Shown: positions 24,803-33,564 of the stretch, one piece after another | Layout of the letters: every line of letters starts with the position of its first letter | Position numbering within the stretch: position 1 is the stretch's first letter | Assembly: GCF_002631205.1 (NCBI RefSeq) | Contig: NZ_PDLO01000001.1 | Span: 992,001 to 1,056,000 of the forward strand | DNA: 64,000 nt | Origin: Neolewinella marina | GTDB taxonomy: Bacteria > Bacteroidota > Bacteroidia > Chitinophagales > Saprospiraceae | Direction of reading: 5' to 3' | Position numbers and translations under genes: made by a program | Notes under the pieces: model-generated | Database searches by the model: none | Told to the model about the DNA's origin: nothing | What the model saw: the letters and a program-made list of their open reading frames with translations, nothing else

Positions 24803-27232
24803 ATGTCTACCAATCCGGAGCTGGAACTCGCCCACCAGTACGTCAGCCAGACCGACCGCCACATTTTTCTGACCGGCAAAGCCGGAACGGGGAAAACCAC
24901 CTTCCTGCACCGCATCCGGGAGAGCGTGCCAAAGCGCAAGGTAGTAGTGGCACCCACGGGGGTGGCGGCCATCAACGCCCGCGGCGTGACCATCCACAGC
25001 CAGTTCCAATTGCCCTTCGGCGTGCTGACGGCCGCCCGCATCGAAGCCGAAATGCGTACCCACCGCCTGAGCCGCAAGAAAGCGGAGGTGCTGCGCAGCC
25101 TCGACCTGCTGGTCATCGACGAGATCAGCATGGTCCGGGCTGACGTACTCGACGCCCTCAGCGCCGTGCTGCGCAAGTACCGGTCCGACGACCGCCCCTT
25201 CGGTGGGGTACAGCTGCTGATGATCGGCGATCTCCACCAGTTGCCCCCCGTGGTACGCGATGAGGAGTGGCAGCAGTTGCGCGGCGACTACGAGACGCCC
25301 TACTTTTTCGGCAGCCGGGAGCTGGCGCGGGCCGGGGTGGTCACCATCCAGCTGCGCCACATCTATCGCCAGTCGGATGCCACCTTCATCGAACTCCTGA
25401 ACCGGGTGCGCCACGACCGCCTCGATGCGGCCACCCTGGCGCAGCTGAACAGCCGGTACCGGGGACCGGAGTTCCAACCGGCTGCGGGCGAGGATTACAT
25501 CACCCTGACCTCTCACAACCGGACGGCCAACGCCATTAACGAGCGGCAACTCGCTACCCTCTCCGCCCCCCTCCACAAATTCGAGGCCAAGGTGACGGGC
25601 ACCTTTCCGGCCTCCATGTACCCCAACGACCCCGAACTGGAATTCCGGGTGGGGGCCCAGGTGATGTTCAACAAGAACGACACCGCGGAGCACCGCTACT
25701 TCAACGGTAAGATCGGCCGCATTACCGCCATCACCGGCAACCTCATCACCGTGGAATGCCCGGGAGAGGAAGAGGCCATTGAGGTAACCCCCGTGGAGTG
25801 GGAAAACCGGAAGTACGAACTGAACGCCAAGACCAAGGAGGTGAACGACGAGGTCATTGGCACCTATTCCCAACACCCCCTGCGGCTGGCCTGGGCCATC
25901 ACCATCCACAAGAGCCAGGGCCTGACCTTTGACCGGGTCATCATCGATGCGGCGGACGCCTTCGCCCACGGTCAGGTGTACGTGGCCCTGAGCCGGTGCA
26001 AGACCTTCGAGGGGATCGTGCTCCGCAGCCGGATTGGCGACCACAGCGTAAAGACCGACCGGGTGGTACGCGACTACTCCAGCCGCGCCGAAGAGGAGGT
26101 GCCTACCGCGGAAGACCTGCGCGAGGACCGCCGCCGCTACCAGTTGAACTGCCTGGGGGAATTGCTGGACTTCACCGCCCTCGAGCAGGCCATGGCCCTG
26201 CTCGAGCGGGCCCTGTTCGAACACGAGCGGTCCATTCAGGGCGAAGGGCTGGCCCAGACCCGGGAGTTGCGTAAGCGGCTGGAAGAGGAGGTCATCCGGC
26301 TTTGTAGGAGTTTCCGCGGGCAACTGCGTGCCTACGCCGGCGATGCGGAGCTGCCGGCGGATCATCCGGAGCTGGCCGGTCGACTCAAGAAAGCCGGCGC
26401 CTATCTGCTGCCCCTCCTGGAATCGGTCTACGCCGACCTGGGGCAGTTGTCGTTCATGTCGGACAACCAGAAAGTGTACGAAACGGTCTCGGATCGCCTC
26501 AAGTCGGCCGCCCGGGAGCTGGCCATCAAGCTGCGGACGTTCAAGGTGGTGCGGGACGGCTTCGACCCCGACGGTTACCAGCGGGCCCGGGCCGACGCGA
26601 CCCTGGACTTCGAGCGGCAGCAGACGAAAAGAACCACCACGGTGCTGTCCTCCACGGAGACCGCCCATCCGGAGCTGTACGCCCAGCTGGCCCAGTGGCG
26701 GAACCGGGTGGCGGAGGCCTCCGGCCTGCCCCCCTACCGCATCCTCCACAATACGGTGTTGCTGAGCATCAGCAATTTCCTGCCCGCCAACGAGCGGAGC
26801 CTGCTGGCCGTTCCCGGCTTCGGGCCGCGGTCGCTGGAAACCTACGGCAAGGAGCTGCTCGACCTGATCGACGCCTACGCCCGCAGTCGGGCGGAACCCG
26901 TAAGCCGGGGGCAGGCCGCCAAATCCAAACTACAGAAGGAGGATACCCGCCTGGTCACCCTGCAACTCACGCGGGAAGGGAAAAGCGTGGCGGAGATTGC
27001 CGCCGCCCGCAAGCTTTCGGAAAGCACGATCTATGGCCACCTCGCGCACTGGATCGAACGGGGCGAGCTGGCCCCGACGGAGGTGATGGAGAAAAAACGG
27101 CTGAAAGAACTGGTGGACTACCTCACCACCACGACGGAAGATCAGCCCCTGCGGGAGATCTACGACCACTTCGAGCAGGCTTACGATTACGGGGAGATCC
27201 GCATCGGGATGGCCGCGCGGCAGCTCGGATGA
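24803..27232 (+). CDS. PIF1-like helicase with HRDC domain and C-terminal helix-turn-helix
   Basis: The 809-residue protein begins with a superfamily 1B helicase core: Walker A GKAGTGKT (25-32), APTGVAAINARGVTIHSQF, Walker B VIDEISMV (105-111), MIGDLHQLPPV and a late AWAITIHKSQGLTFDRVIIDAADAFAHGQVYVALSRCK block, all typical of PIF1/RecD-like DNA helicases. Residues about 625-700 form an HRDC domain (LPPYRILHNTVLLSISNFLP...VPGFGPRSLETYGKELL). The end is a helix-turn-helix of the kind seen at the C-terminus of RecQ-like proteins (GKSVAEIAAARKLSESTIYGHL). It probably unwinds structured DNA during repair or replication. The combination of a PIF1 core with HRDC and HTH is characteristic of Bacteroidota. 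Confidence 0.9.
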   Translation: MSTNPELELAHQYVSQTDRHIFLTGKAGTGKTTFLHRIRESVPKRKVVVAPTGVAAINARGVTIHSQFQLPFGVLTAARIEAEMRTHRLSRKKAEVLRSLDLLVIDEISMVRADVLDALSAVLRKYRSDDRPFGGVQLLMIGDLHQLPPVVRDEEWQQLRGDYETPYFFGSRELARAGVVTIQLRHIYRQSDATFIELLNRVRHDRLDAATLAQLNSRYRGPEFQPAAGEDYITLTSHNRTANAINERQLATLSAPLHKFEAKVTGTFPASMYPNDPELEFRVGAQVMFNKNDTAEHRYFNGKIGRITAITGNLITVECPGEEEAIEVTPVEWENRKYELNAKTKEVNDEVIGTYSQHPLRLAWAITIHKSQGLTFDRVIIDAADAFAHGQVYVALSRCKTFEGIVLRSRIGDHSVKTDRVVRDYSSRAEEEVPTAEDLREDRRRYQLNCLGELLDFTALEQAMALLERALFEHERSIQGEGLAQTRELRKRLEEEVIRLCRSFRGQLRAYAGDAELPADHPELAGRLKKAGAYLLPLLESVYADLGQLSFMSDNQKVYETVSDRLKSAARELAIKLRTFKVVRDGFDPDGYQRARADATLDFERQQTKRTTTVLSSTETAHPELYAQLAQWRNRVAEASGLPPYRILHNTVLLSISNFLPANERSLLAVPGFGPRSLETYGKELLDLIDAYARSRAEPVSRGQAAKSKLQKEDTRLVTLQLTREGKSVAEIAAARKLSESTIYGHLAHWIERGELAPTEVMEKKRLKELVDYLTTTTEDQPLREIYDHFEQAYDYGEIRIGMAARQLG

Positions 27233-27243
27233 GGGGCAGGGAC

Positions 27244-27350
27244 AAAAAAAAGAGGCAACAAGTTGCCTCCCAATAACCCCAAAAAACCAAATGAAAACTA
27301 ATTCTTCGAAAGGCAGGCAGGATTATCTACCGCCATTCCGTACCGTTAAG
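27244..27350 (-). ncRNA. Candidate small RNA on the minus strand (about 105 nt)
   Basis: No ORF is read leftward here, yet the minus strand has a promoter-like pair (TTG at 27387-27385 and TAAATTTA at 27364-27357, 20 bp apart) and a canonical intrinsic terminator (GAGGCAAC/GTTGCCTC stem at 27252-27269 followed by eight T). The predicted transcript contains a G/T-rich segment (ATTTGGTTTTTTGGGG) before the terminator. I cannot name an RNA family. Confidence 0.55.
27252..27269 (-). terminator. Intrinsic terminator on the minus strand
   Basis: GAGGCAAC and GTTGCCTC form an 8-bp stem with a 2-nt loop (or 7 bp with 4 nt). On the minus strand eight T residues follow (A-run 27244-27251 on the plus strand). 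The plus strand has no T-run, so it does not suit the helicase gene. Confidence 0.75.
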
Positions 27351-27356
27351 GTAATT

Positions 27357-27387
27357 TAAATTTAATCACCAGCAAGGAAACTGACAA
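27357..27387 (-). promoter_or_regulatory. Promoter of the candidate minus-strand small RNA
   Basis: A TTG (27387-27385) and TAAATTTA (27364-27357) are separated by 20 bp on the minus strand, the expected Bacteroidota spacing. The -7 box is self-complementary, so plus-strand use cannot be excluded. Confidence 0.45.
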
Positions 27388-27456
27388 CTTTTTTTTCACT
27401 TTCCCGGCAACTTCAGCCGGTAAACCCGTAGTGAGCCCAAGCCCCCGGCATTTCCT

Positions 27457-27464
27457 TACCTTTG
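27457..27464 (+). promoter_or_regulatory. -7 promoter element of the ileS leader
   Basis: TACCTTTG matches TAnnTTTG exactly and ends 5 nt before the leader-peptide ATG at 27470. No TTG is seen at the -33 position. Confidence 0.65.
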
Positions 27465-27469
27465 CAGCC

Positions 27470-27526
27470 ATGACCGTACGCAGCATGATCGGCAGTATAA
27501 TTATTGACGGCCCGGGTTGTCCGTAG
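27470..27526 (+). CDS. Ile-rich leader peptide of the ileS attenuator
   Basis: An 18-codon ORF, MTVRSMIGSIIIDGPGCP, starts 5 nt after a perfect -7 box and ends in TAG. It contains four isoleucine codons, three in a row (ATA ATT ATT at 27497-27505), immediately upstream of ileS. Downstream, 27513-27528 can pair with 27558-27570 (CGGG/CCCG, TCCGT/ACGGA, GGA/TCC), which would destroy the terminator stem. A ribosome stalled at the Ile run would leave 27513-27528 free; one that reaches the stop codon (27524-27526) would cover it. This is the classical amino-acid attenuation layout. The peptide itself needs no function. Assignment is inference from sequence arrangement. Confidence 0.75.
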   Translation: MTVRSMIGSIIIDGPGCP

Positions 27527-27570
27527 GAATGCTATCGCCGCATGACGTACTGAAAGCTCCGACGGACCCG
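27513..27570 (+). promoter_or_regulatory. Antiterminator helix of the ileS leader
   Basis: CGGG (27513-27516), TCCGT (27520-27524) and GGA (27526-27528) pair with CCCG (27567-27570), ACGGA (27562-27566) and TCC (27558-27560): 12 pairs with a UUG bulge and one A-G mismatch. It uses the 5' arm of the terminator and so excludes it. Confidence 0.65.
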
Positions 27571-27588
27571 CCCCATCGGAGCTTTTTT
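27554..27588 (+). terminator. Intrinsic terminator (attenuator) upstream of ileS
   Basis: AAGCTCCGA (27554-27562) and TCGGAGCTT (27576-27584) form a perfect 9-bp stem, followed by an unbroken T-run to 27588 and more T after one A. It lies 28 nt before the ileS ATG and after the leader ORF, so it would abort ileS transcription unless antiterminated. Confidence 0.85.
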
Positions 27589-27595
27589 ATTTTTG
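27588..27595 (+). promoter_or_regulatory. Second -7 element, overlapping the attenuator T-run
   Basis: TATTTTTG fits TAnnTTTG and begins within the T-run of the terminator, 20 nt before the ileS ATG. It could supply basal, attenuator-independent ileS transcription. Confidence 0.45.
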
Positions 27596-27615
27596 CCCCG
27601 CAATCTTTTCTCCCT

Positions 27616-30600
27616 ATGTACCAGGAGTATAAAACCCTCGACCTGCCCGCCATCGACCAAGCCATCCTCTCCTTCTGGGAGGAGCACGACATTTTCCGGC
27701 GCAGCATCGAGGAACGCCCCACCGACAACACCTTCGTCTTCTACGAAGGTCCACCCAGCGCCAACGGACAGCCCGGCATCCACCACGTCATGGCGCGTAC
27801 GATCAAGGACGTCTTCTGCCGCTACCAGACGTTGCAGGGCAAGCGGGTAGAGCGCAAGGGCGGCTGGGACACCCACGGCCTGCCGATCGAACTCAAGGTG
27901 GAGTCCGAACTCGGCATCACCAAGGAGGACATCGGTACGAAGATCAGCGTGGACGACTACAACCGTGCCTGCCGGGAAACAGTCATGCGGTTCAAGGACC
28001 GCTGGGACGAGATCACCCGCAAGATGGGCTACTGGGTCGACCTGGAGAACCCATACATCACCTACGAGCGGGAGTACATGGAGTCGGTGTGGTGGCTCCT
28101 CAAACAGATTTACGACAAGGGGCTTATCTATAAAGGCTACACCATACAGCCCTACAGCCCCGCCGCCGGCACCGGACTCAGCTCCCACGAACTGAATATG
28201 CCGGGGGCCTACCAGGACGTCACGGATACCACCGTGGTGGCCATGTTCAAGGTCGTGGCCGGCAGCGGCAAGGAAGCCGTAAGCTCCGACGCCCCCCTGT
28301 ACCTCATCGCCTGGACCACCACTCCCTGGACGCTGCCGAGCAACACCGCCCTGGCCGTGGGGCCCGACATTGACTACGTCCGGGTAACCACCACCAACCC
28401 ATACACCAAAGAGCCTATCGAGGTCGTCCTCGCCGAGGCCCTCGTCGACGAGTGGTTCGGCGGAAATAACCAGCCCACCGTGGAGGCCAGGAGCGCTCCC
28501 TTCAAGGGCAGCGAACTCGTAGGGCTCCGGTACGAGCAGTTGCTGCCGGGTGCCGTACCCACCGACGGCGACGCCTTCCGTGTCATTCCCGGAGATTTCG
28601 TGACCACGGAGGCGGGTACGGGCATCGTGCATACGGCCCCCAGCTTTGGTGCCGACGACATGCAGGTTGGCAAGGCCAACGGAATCGGTTCGCTTACCCT
28701 GGTAGACAAGACCGGACGATTTACCGAAGAGGCCGGCCCCTTCGCCGGGCGGTACGTCAAGAATTACAAGGACGAGGAGGACTACGTCGACGTGAACGTC
28801 GACATCGCCGTCCACCTGAAAAAACGTGGCCTCGCCTTCAACGTGGCCAAATACAACCACAGCTACCCCCACTGCTGGCGCACCGACAAGCCGGTGCTCT
28901 ACTACCCCCTCGACAGCTGGTTCATCAAGGCCAGCGCCGTGAAGGAACGGATGCAGGAACTGAACCGGACCATCAACTGGCAGCCCGCCAGCACCGGGGA
29001 AGGCCGCTTCGGCAAGTGGCTGGAGAACCTCCAGGACTGGAACCTCAGCCGCAGCCGCTACTGGGGCATCCCCCTGCCCATCTGGCGCAGCGAGGACGGC
29101 CAGGAAGAAGTCTTCATCGGCTCGGTAGCCGAACTGGAGGAGCAGGTAGCCCTCGCCAATCGCGAGCTCGGCCTCGAGCAGGAAGTTCCCCAGGACCTCC
29201 ACCGCCCCTACATCGACGAGGTGGTGCTGTGGAAGAACGGCCGTGAGCTGCGGCGCGAACTGGACCTGATCGACGTCTGGTTCGATTCCGGCAGCATGCC
29301 CTACGCCCAGTTCCACTACCCCTTCGAGAACGAGGAGGTGTTCCAGCGCTCCTTCCCGGCTGACTTCATCGCCGAGGGCGTTGACCAGACGCGTGGCTGG
29401 TTCTACACCCTTCACGCCATCGCCACCATGGTCTTCGACTCCGTGGCCTTCAAGAACGTGGTATCCAACGGCCTGGTCCTGGACAAGGAGGGCAAGAAAA
29501 TGTCCAAGCGCCTCGGCAACGCCGTGGATCCCTTCCTTACCATCGACACCTACGGGGCCGACGCCACCCGTTGGTACATGATCAGCAACAGCGCCCCCTG
29601 GGACAACCTCAAGTTCGACCTGGAGGGCATCCGGGAGGTGCAGCGCCGCTTCTTCGGCACCCTGTTCAACACCTACGGATTCTTTGCCCTCTACGCCAAC
29701 ATCGACGGTTACGACCCCAGCCGCGATGAGGCCGTCGCGGACGGCGACCTGGCCGAGATCGACCGTTGGGTACTCAGCCGCCTCAACAGCCTGACGCGGG
29801 AGGTGAGCAGCCACCTGGCCGCCTACGACGCCACCCCGGCCTGCCGGGCCATCGAGGGCTTCGTGAACGACGAACTTAGCAACTGGTACGTCCGCCAAAG
29901 TCGCCGGCGGTTCTGGCGGGGAGAGATGACCACCGACAAGCGGGCCGCCTACCAGACGCTCTACACCTGTCTGAAGCAGATCGCCCAGCTGATGTCGCCG
30001 GTGGCCCCCTTCTTTGCCGACTGGCTGTTCCGGAACCTGCACCCCGCTGCCCCGGAAAACCAGGCGGGAAGCGAGCAGCGGCAGCCCTCCGTCCACCTGA
30101 CCATCCTGCAGGCCGCCGATGAGCGGCGCATCGATGAGGACCTGGAGCGCCGCATGGCCTACGCCCAGCGCATCTCCTCCCTGGTGCTGAGCCTGCGCAA
30201 GCGGGAAAAACTGCGGGTGCGCCAGCCCCTGCAGAAGATCCTCATTCCCGCCCTCGACCAGGAATTCCGCCGCCGCGTGGCTGACGTAGCCCACATCATC
30301 CAGGCCGAAACCAACATCAAGGAGGTGGAATTTCTGACCGACGACGGCTTCCTCAAAAAGACCATCAAGCCCAACTTCAAGGTGCTCGGCAAGCGCCTGG
30401 GCAAGCAGATGAAGGCCGCCGCCGCCGCCATCGGCGCCATGACCACCGACCAGATCAACGAACTGGAAAGCCAGGGCAGCTTCCCCCTCAACCTCGGGGG
30501 TGAAACCGTAGAAATTTCCACCGCGGAGGTCGACATCATCACCGAAGACATCCCCGGCTGGAAAGTGGCCAGCGACGGAGAGCTTACCATTGCCCTCGAC

Positions 30601-30891
30601 GTGAACGTCACCCCGGAACTCGCCCGCGAAGGGCTGGCCCGGGAGCTCGTCAGCCGCATCCAGAACCTGCGCAAGGACACCGGACTGGAAGTCACCGACC
30701 GCATCGACATCCGCCTGAGCGCGCCGGAGGCGGTCCGGGAAGCCGTAGCGGCCCACCGCAACTACCTGATGGAGGAAACCCTGGCCGACAGCCTGGATTT
30801 CACCGAATCAGTCGACGCCGAAGACATGGAACTGCCCGGCGACCACACGGTCCGGGTCTCCCTCACCGCCGTAGCCGCGATTTCCCGCTAA
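27616..30891 (+). CDS. ileS: Isoleucyl-tRNA synthetase (long form)
   Basis: The 1091-residue enzyme charges tRNA-Ile with isoleucine in the cytosol. It has the class I signature PSANGQPGIHH near residue 48, the editing domain with TTPWTLPSNTALAVG, the KMSKR loop (628-632) and a long C-terminal anticodon-binding region. At about 1090 residues it belongs to the longer, eukaryote-like branch of IleRS, the branch that is often insensitive to mupirocin; sensitivity is not shown here. ATG 27616 gives MYQEYKTLDLPAIDQ. Its mRNA leader holds an Ile-rich peptide and a terminator, so charging of tRNA-Ile probably controls it. The next gene starts 1 nt after the stop. Confidence 0.96.
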   Translation: MYQEYKTLDLPAIDQAILSFWEEHDIFRRSIEERPTDNTFVFYEGPPSANGQPGIHHVMARTIKDVFCRYQTLQGKRVERKGGWDTHGLPIELKVESELGITKEDIGTKISVDDYNRACRETVMRFKDRWDEITRKMGYWVDLENPYITYEREYMESVWWLLKQIYDKGLIYKGYTIQPYSPAAGTGLSSHELNMPGAYQDVTDTTVVAMFKVVAGSGKEAVSSDAPLYLIAWTTTPWTLPSNTALAVGPDIDYVRVTTTNPYTKEPIEVVLAEALVDEWFGGNNQPTVEARSAPFKGSELVGLRYEQLLPGAVPTDGDAFRVIPGDFVTTEAGTGIVHTAPSFGADDMQVGKANGIGSLTLVDKTGRFTEEAGPFAGRYVKNYKDEEDYVDVNVDIAVHLKKRGLAFNVAKYNHSYPHCWRTDKPVLYYPLDSWFIKASAVKERMQELNRTINWQPASTGEGRFGKWLENLQDWNLSRSRYWGIPLPIWRSEDGQEEVFIGSVAELEEQVALANRELGLEQEVPQDLHRPYIDEVVLWKNGRELRRELDLIDVWFDSGSMPYAQFHYPFENEEVFQRSFPADFIAEGVDQTRGWFYTLHAIATMVFDSVAFKNVVSNGLVLDKEGKKMSKRLGNAVDPFLTIDTYGADATRWYMISNSAPWDNLKFDLEGIREVQRRFFGTLFNTYGFFALYANIDGYDPSRDEAVADGDLAEIDRWVLSRLNSLTREVSSHLAAYDATPACRAIEGFVNDELSNWYVRQSRRRFWRGEMTTDKRAAYQTLYTCLKQIAQLMSPVAPFFADWLFRNLHPAAPENQAGSEQRQPSVHLTILQAADERRIDEDLERRMAYAQRISSLVLSLRKREKLRVRQPLQKILIPALDQEFRRRVADVAHIIQAETNIKEVEFLTDDGFLKKTIKPNFKVLGKRLGKQMKAAAAAIGAMTTDQINELESQGSFPLNLGGETVEISTAEVDIITEDIPGWKVASDGELTIALDVNVTPELAREGLARELVSRIQNLRKDTGLEVTDRIDIRLSAPEAVREAVAAHRNYLMEETLADSLDFTESVDAEDMELPGDHTVRVSLTAVAAISR

Positions 30892-30892
30892 G

Positions 30893-31369
30893 ATGGCCAA
30901 GACGCTGATTGTAATGGGCAGTGCCCGGGCCGACGGCAATACCGCCCTGGCCGCGCGCAGCCTGAAGGACAGTATGGGAGGCAAGATCATCAACCTCCTC
31001 GACCACCGGATCGCGCCCTTCGATTACGGGAACGACTACCCCATCGACGACGCCTTCCTGTCGATGATCAAGCGGGTGGTCATCTACGACCGCCTGATCC
31101 TGGCCAGCCCCGTATACTGGTACAGCATGAGCGGCCCCATGAAGCAGTTCCTCGACCGCTTCACCGACCTGCTCACCTACCACAAGGACCTGGGCCGCCG
31201 CCTGCGGGGCAAGGAACTCGGGGTATTGTCGTGCTCCGGTGACGCCACCGTCAATCCGGGCTTCTACGAGCCCTTCCGGCTGACGGCCGACTACCTCGGC
31301 ATGCCCTACGGCCCGGAGCACCACGCCTGGGTGCGCGGTTCCCGGGTGGAGTTGCTGGAGGTGAAGTAG
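30893..31369 (+). CDS. NADPH-dependent FMN reductase/flavodoxin-like protein
   Basis: The 158-residue protein has a flavodoxin-like fold: MAKTLIVMGSARADGNTALAAR (phosphate-binding loop SARADGNT for FMN) and ASPVYWYSMSGPMKQFLDRF, the typical isoalloxazine-binding loop of NAD(P)H quinone or FMN reductases. It starts 1 nt after ileS and is almost certainly on the same mRNA, so it would share the attenuator. Why a flavin reductase should be co-expressed with IleRS is not clear. The substrate is unknown. Confidence 0.85.
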   Translation: MAKTLIVMGSARADGNTALAARSLKDSMGGKIINLLDHRIAPFDYGNDYPIDDAFLSMIKRVVIYDRLILASPVYWYSMSGPMKQFLDRFTDLLTYHKDLGRRLRGKELGVLSCSGDATVNPGFYEPFRLTADYLGMPYGPEHHAWVRGSRVELLEVK

Positions 31370-31377
31370 GGCCGGGG

Positions 31378-31716
31378 TCAGTTGTCCGCCTCCGTCAGGA
31401 GGCGGGAATCGATCACGAAGCGCAGCCCCAGGGGAATTTCCGCCGAGAAGCTGGCCCCCCGCCCCTCGGTGACGTCCAGCGTCAGGTGAGTGTGCTTCCA
31501 GTATTCGTACTGGAATTTCGACATATAGAAGGGGCAGCCGTGGACCTCTCCCAGCAGGATGTCGTTGTCGTCGATGAACAGTTCCCCTTCTGGGAAACAC
31601 ATGGGCGAGGAGCCATCGCAGCAACCGCCACTCTGGTGGAACATGAGGGGGCCGTGTTTTTCGCGCAGGGTGTCGATGACTTCCCGCGCCCGGTCCGTGA
31701 GGTCTACTTTGGGCAT
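31378..31716 (-). CDS. DUF779 protein
   Basis: The 112-residue protein contains MFHQSGGCCDGSSPMC and VHGCPFYMSKFQYEYWKHTHLTLDV, the signature of DUF779. This family is repeatedly found next to aldehyde dehydrogenase genes, as here, where the dehydrogenase lies 84 bp upstream on the same strand. Conserved cysteines and histidines suggest metal binding. The biochemical role is not established. It is convergent with the FMN reductase gene at a gap of only 8 nt. Confidence 0.9.
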   Translation of the reverse strand: MPKVDLTDRAREVIDTLREKHGPLMFHQSGGCCDGSSPMCFPEGELFIDDNDILLGEVHGCPFYMSKFQYEYWKHTHLTLDVTEGRGASFSAEIPLGLRFVIDSRLLTEADN

Positions 31717-31737
31717 TAGGTGGAGGGTTTAATGAAA

Positions 31738-31769
31738 GGGGCCGGCGCGGTAAGCATACCGGCCGGCCC
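31738..31769 (-). other. Hairpin between aldehyde dehydrogenase and DUF779 genes
   Basis: GGGCCGG and CCGGCC segments with an inner GGTA/TACC pair form an imperfect GC-rich hairpin in the 83-nt gap. It may stabilise or partly terminate the upstream mRNA. Confidence 0.4.
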
Positions 31770-31799
31770 GCATCAGATGGCTACCATCAGGGTTAGTGA

Positions 31800-33323
<1,524 letters not shown>

Positions 33324-33332
33324 GATCGATGG

Positions 33333-33342
33333 GTATGGTTAC
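33333..33342. promoter_or_regulatory. Possible third half-site of the AraC regulator near the dehydrogenase start
   Basis: GTATGGTTAC shares eight leading bases with the reverse complement of the left operator arm (GTATGGTTGAAC). Confidence 0.3.
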
Positions 33343-33522
33343 ATAAGGGTGAGAAGGGCGGCGGCGCGCGGGTGCCGGGGGAAGACCGGGGGCGCCGGGT
33401 GGTATTGGTGTCCTCCAAAGTAAGCCGGAGCCTCCCGCGGGCCTTGCACTATTCTGCTTTGCCATTGCAGGATGCTACAATTCTATTCCCACCCGCTCCG
33501 CCCACCCAATATAATAATGCTT

Positions 33523-33561
33523 GTTCAACCATACAAAGACAATAGTTCCGTATGTTTGAAC
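33523..33561. promoter_or_regulatory. Inverted-repeat operator at the AraC gene promoter
   Basis: GTTCAACCATAC (33523-33534) and GTATGTTTGAAC (33550-33561) are 12-bp inverted arms with a single mismatch, 15 bp apart. The right arm contains TATGTTTG (33551-33558), a perfect -7 element, 6 nt before the ATG at 33565. Binding would block or position RNA polymerase, so autoregulation is likely. Confidence 0.6.
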
Positions 33562-33564
33562 GCC

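Noticed and set aside
24743-26749. 668-codon open frame antisense to the PIF1-like helicase
   Set aside because: No domain, biased composition, and the helicase frame carries all helicase motifs.
27291-27359. 22-codon ORF MKTNSSKGRQDYLPPF... as a gene
   Set aside because: It has no promoter at a suitable distance, and the neighbouring terminator and promoter-like elements face the other way. It is kept only as an alternative in the small RNA finding.
27470-27615. T-box riboswitch for ileS
   Set aside because: No Stem I specifier layout or conserved T-box sequence (with its UGGN) is found; the region is too short. Leader-peptide attenuation explains the elements better.
27532-30756. 1074-codon open frame antisense to ileS
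   Set aside because: It is a mirror of the GC-rich codon pattern of ileS, is rich in Gly/Val/His/Ala without any domain, and lacks promoter and family similarity.
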